Below, one piece after another: positions 62,723 through 64,000 of a stretch of DNA of 64,000 bases. Position 1 is the first letter of the stretch. Every line of letters begins with the position of its first letter. The position numbers and the translations under genes were made by a program. Source of the DNA: CAZAMB01 sp964501365 (GTDB lineage: Bacteria; Planctomycetota; Phycisphaerae; UBA1845). The notes under the pieces are model-generated. The model saw only the letters and a list, made by a program, of their open reading frames with translations. It was not told the DNA's origin and searched no databases. The stretch is from assembly GCA_964501365.1 (NCBI GenBank), contig CAZCST010000006.1, forward strand, positions 62,001 to 126,000, read 5' to 3'.

Positions 62723-62985
62723 GTCGCTTCTCCAAAAATAGCTTGATTGACGAAAGATGTGAAAGAAAGAATACCCTTCCATTGCCAATTTTCAAGAAAA
62801 TTCTGCATCAATATTTAAAATAAATTGAACAGAGTGGGGGTAATCTCTTAGTTAATCTGGGGGCACAGTTGTTTGTCTAAAGCTTGTTTTGCGCATTGAT
62901 GGGTCACCTGCATAAGCTTTTTGATCCTCAAACATACAAATGCCACCCGGTTTGGGCTTGGAGGATGGCAAGTATCGCGGAAAGA

Positions 62986-64000
62986 CTATGGCCTGCGTTG
63001 CCAGTGATATTTCGGTTGATATGTGGAAAATTCGTGCCGAACGACCGGGTCACTACCATCAAACGTAGCGCTGACCGAAAGCACTGCGTTGTTAAAGAGA
63101 TTCCATTGAAAATCAGTCTGCTCCAAAGTGGCGAATGGCCCGAATCGAATCAGTGCTTTTACGCGTCCCGTGAGCAGGCTTACGCGTTGGTTTTCGACGG
63201 GCGAATCGCGGTTCCGGGCTTCAAGCGGAAGAAATGTGATTCCCAAGATATCACCAGAGTACTTGCGTCCCTGGCTCTCCACCGAAAGTGCGTCGGCCAA
63301 TAATGACCTGATTTCGCTCGTGGCCGATTTTTGTTCGTCGGGAGTGAGAGACCCCTCATCGTGGTCAGCTTGAACAAGCCATGTCTGAAGTAGCGTCAGT
63401 GGAATCGTTATCTGAGCTTCGATGGTCTCCGTGCCGACATGAATGTCCGCACAGATTTGTTTCAGGCTCGCCGCGCCTTCGCCAGAGCAGGAGTCTCCCT
63501 GCGTAGCGCTGGGCGCAAGGCTGGCGCGTTCGTCCCTCCACAACAACTCAACCGTTTCAGCATTGCCACGGCTTGTAAGACGCAGCACACGGCCTCCTTC
63601 ATCCTGGCCGCCGTGCACACTGAGGAGGGTTTGCCAAAAGACGCTCGGACAGTCGTTACCCATCAACAGTTGAAACGTCAGAAAGCGCGGCGCCCGTGGA
63701 TAGGAGAATGTTGTGGTGTATTTGGCACGGAGCGATCGTAACGTTCCCAGGGTAATCAGAGTATCGGCTGGCGGTTCGAAATGGACGCCGAATGGCTCGC
63801 TGGGCAACGGGATGCCGGCCGAGTCACGAATCATGAAGATCCGATGGAGTGCCAGGGCGTGGCGCTCGACGATGTCCGCAAGTGCCCGCGTGGGAATGAA
63901 GCCATTGGAATCCGGGCCAACACCATACCAGTGAACAAGATCCTCAAACGCAACGTCCAACTCCACAGACGCACGGCATTCCTCAACCACCACTTCGCCC
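62986..64000 (-). CDS. Hypothetical protein, 5' end outside the window
   Basis: An open frame of at least 338 residues running off the right edge. It includes SVELDVAFEDLVHWYGVGPD, RAPRFLTFQLLMGNDCPSVF and a C-terminal LRDALSV/KYSGDILGITFLPLEAR-type region. No signal or known motif was seen in the visible part, so the function is unknown. The 263-base gap to the giant secreted protein (62723-62985) is A+T-rich and likely holds that gene's promoter, though no clear boxes were identified. Confidence 0.6.
   Translation of the reverse strand, partial: GEVVVEECRASVELDVAFEDLVHWYGVGPDSNGFIPTRALADIVERHALALHRIFMIRDSAGIPLPSEPFGVHFEPPADTLITLGTLRSLRAKYTTTFSYPRAPRFLTFQLLMGNDCPSVFWQTLLSVHGGQDEGGRVLRLTSRGNAETVELLWRDERASLAPSATQGDSCSGEGAASLKQICADIHVGTETIEAQITIPLTLLQTWLVQADHDEGSLTPDEQKSATSEIRSLLADALSVESQGRKYSGDILGITFLPLEARNRDSPVENQRVSLLTGRVKALIRFGPFATLEQTDFQWNLFNNAVLSVSATFDGSDPVVRHEFSTYQPKYHWQRRP

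Overview
The window looks like part of a Planctomycetota chromosome, most likely a Phycisphaerae-type or uncultured relative. This is inferred and no marker search was run. The reasons are high G+C with dense genes on both strands, Gram-negative envelope genes (LptB, a secretin, RND efflux), and two very large secreted proteins with Cys-rich 'ACC...GTC' modules and calcium-loop or dockerin-like tails of the kind common in that phylum. There is also a multidomain reductase/ligase/acyltransferase of the type linked to ether-lipid synthesis. No rRNA, tRNA or CRISPR array was recognised.

Layout. 1-3.5 kb: the 5' part of alaS, a lipoprotein and a Rieske oxygenase, then a 600-base gap holding a long-range structured element. 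3.5-10 kb (minus): a secretin operon (small membrane protein, secretin, TPR lipoprotein), a membrane protein and a GT-C-type glycosyltransferase. 10-12.2 kb (plus): lptB overlapping a site-2-protease-like gene. 12.2-22 kb (minus): a tight lipid operon made of a PlsC acyltransferase, a 1,442-residue reductase/AMP-ligase/ACP/PlsC protein, a HAD phosphatase, a Zn-dehydrogenase, a LarA-like protein and a diacylglycerol-kinase-like enzyme. 22-26.6 kb: an M28 peptidase, a beta-carbonic-anhydrase-like protein, a DUF1801-like protein and uppS. 26.8-32.4 kb: a TadZ/CpaE-type ATPase, a block of five small phage-like genes on the minus strand, then a receiver-like protein and a diguanylate cyclase. 32.6-35.6 kb: ffh between two toxin-antitoxin-type pairs, then a half-size asparaginase. 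35.8-40.3 kb: a secreted Cys-rich protein and a CPA2 antiporter. 40.4-51.9 kb (plus): a nine-gene MarR-headed cluster (two hydrolases, RND adaptor and pump, isochorismatase-like enzyme, amidohydrolase, extradiol-type dioxygenase, esterase), with an Old Yellow Enzyme facing it. 53.5-64 kb: a GT-C-like membrane protein, an SRAP protein, an FMN hydroxy-acid oxidase, a giant secreted repeat protein and a partial gene.

Two themes stand out. The 12-22 kb operon has the parts to activate a fatty acid, hold it on a carrier, reduce it and attach it to a glycerol backbone, which suggests ether-type or otherwise unusual lipids; its exact product is unknown. Three copies of one short palindromic repeat lie inside this operon and write coding sequence there: a start codon, an in-frame insert and a stop codon. 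The 40-52 kb cluster resembles a quinone/phenol-electrophile response in which a MarR repressor would control ring cleavage, hydrolysis and efflux. Its promoter has consensus -35 and -10 boxes with a palindrome lying between them, and the start codon is so close that the mRNA may be leaderless.
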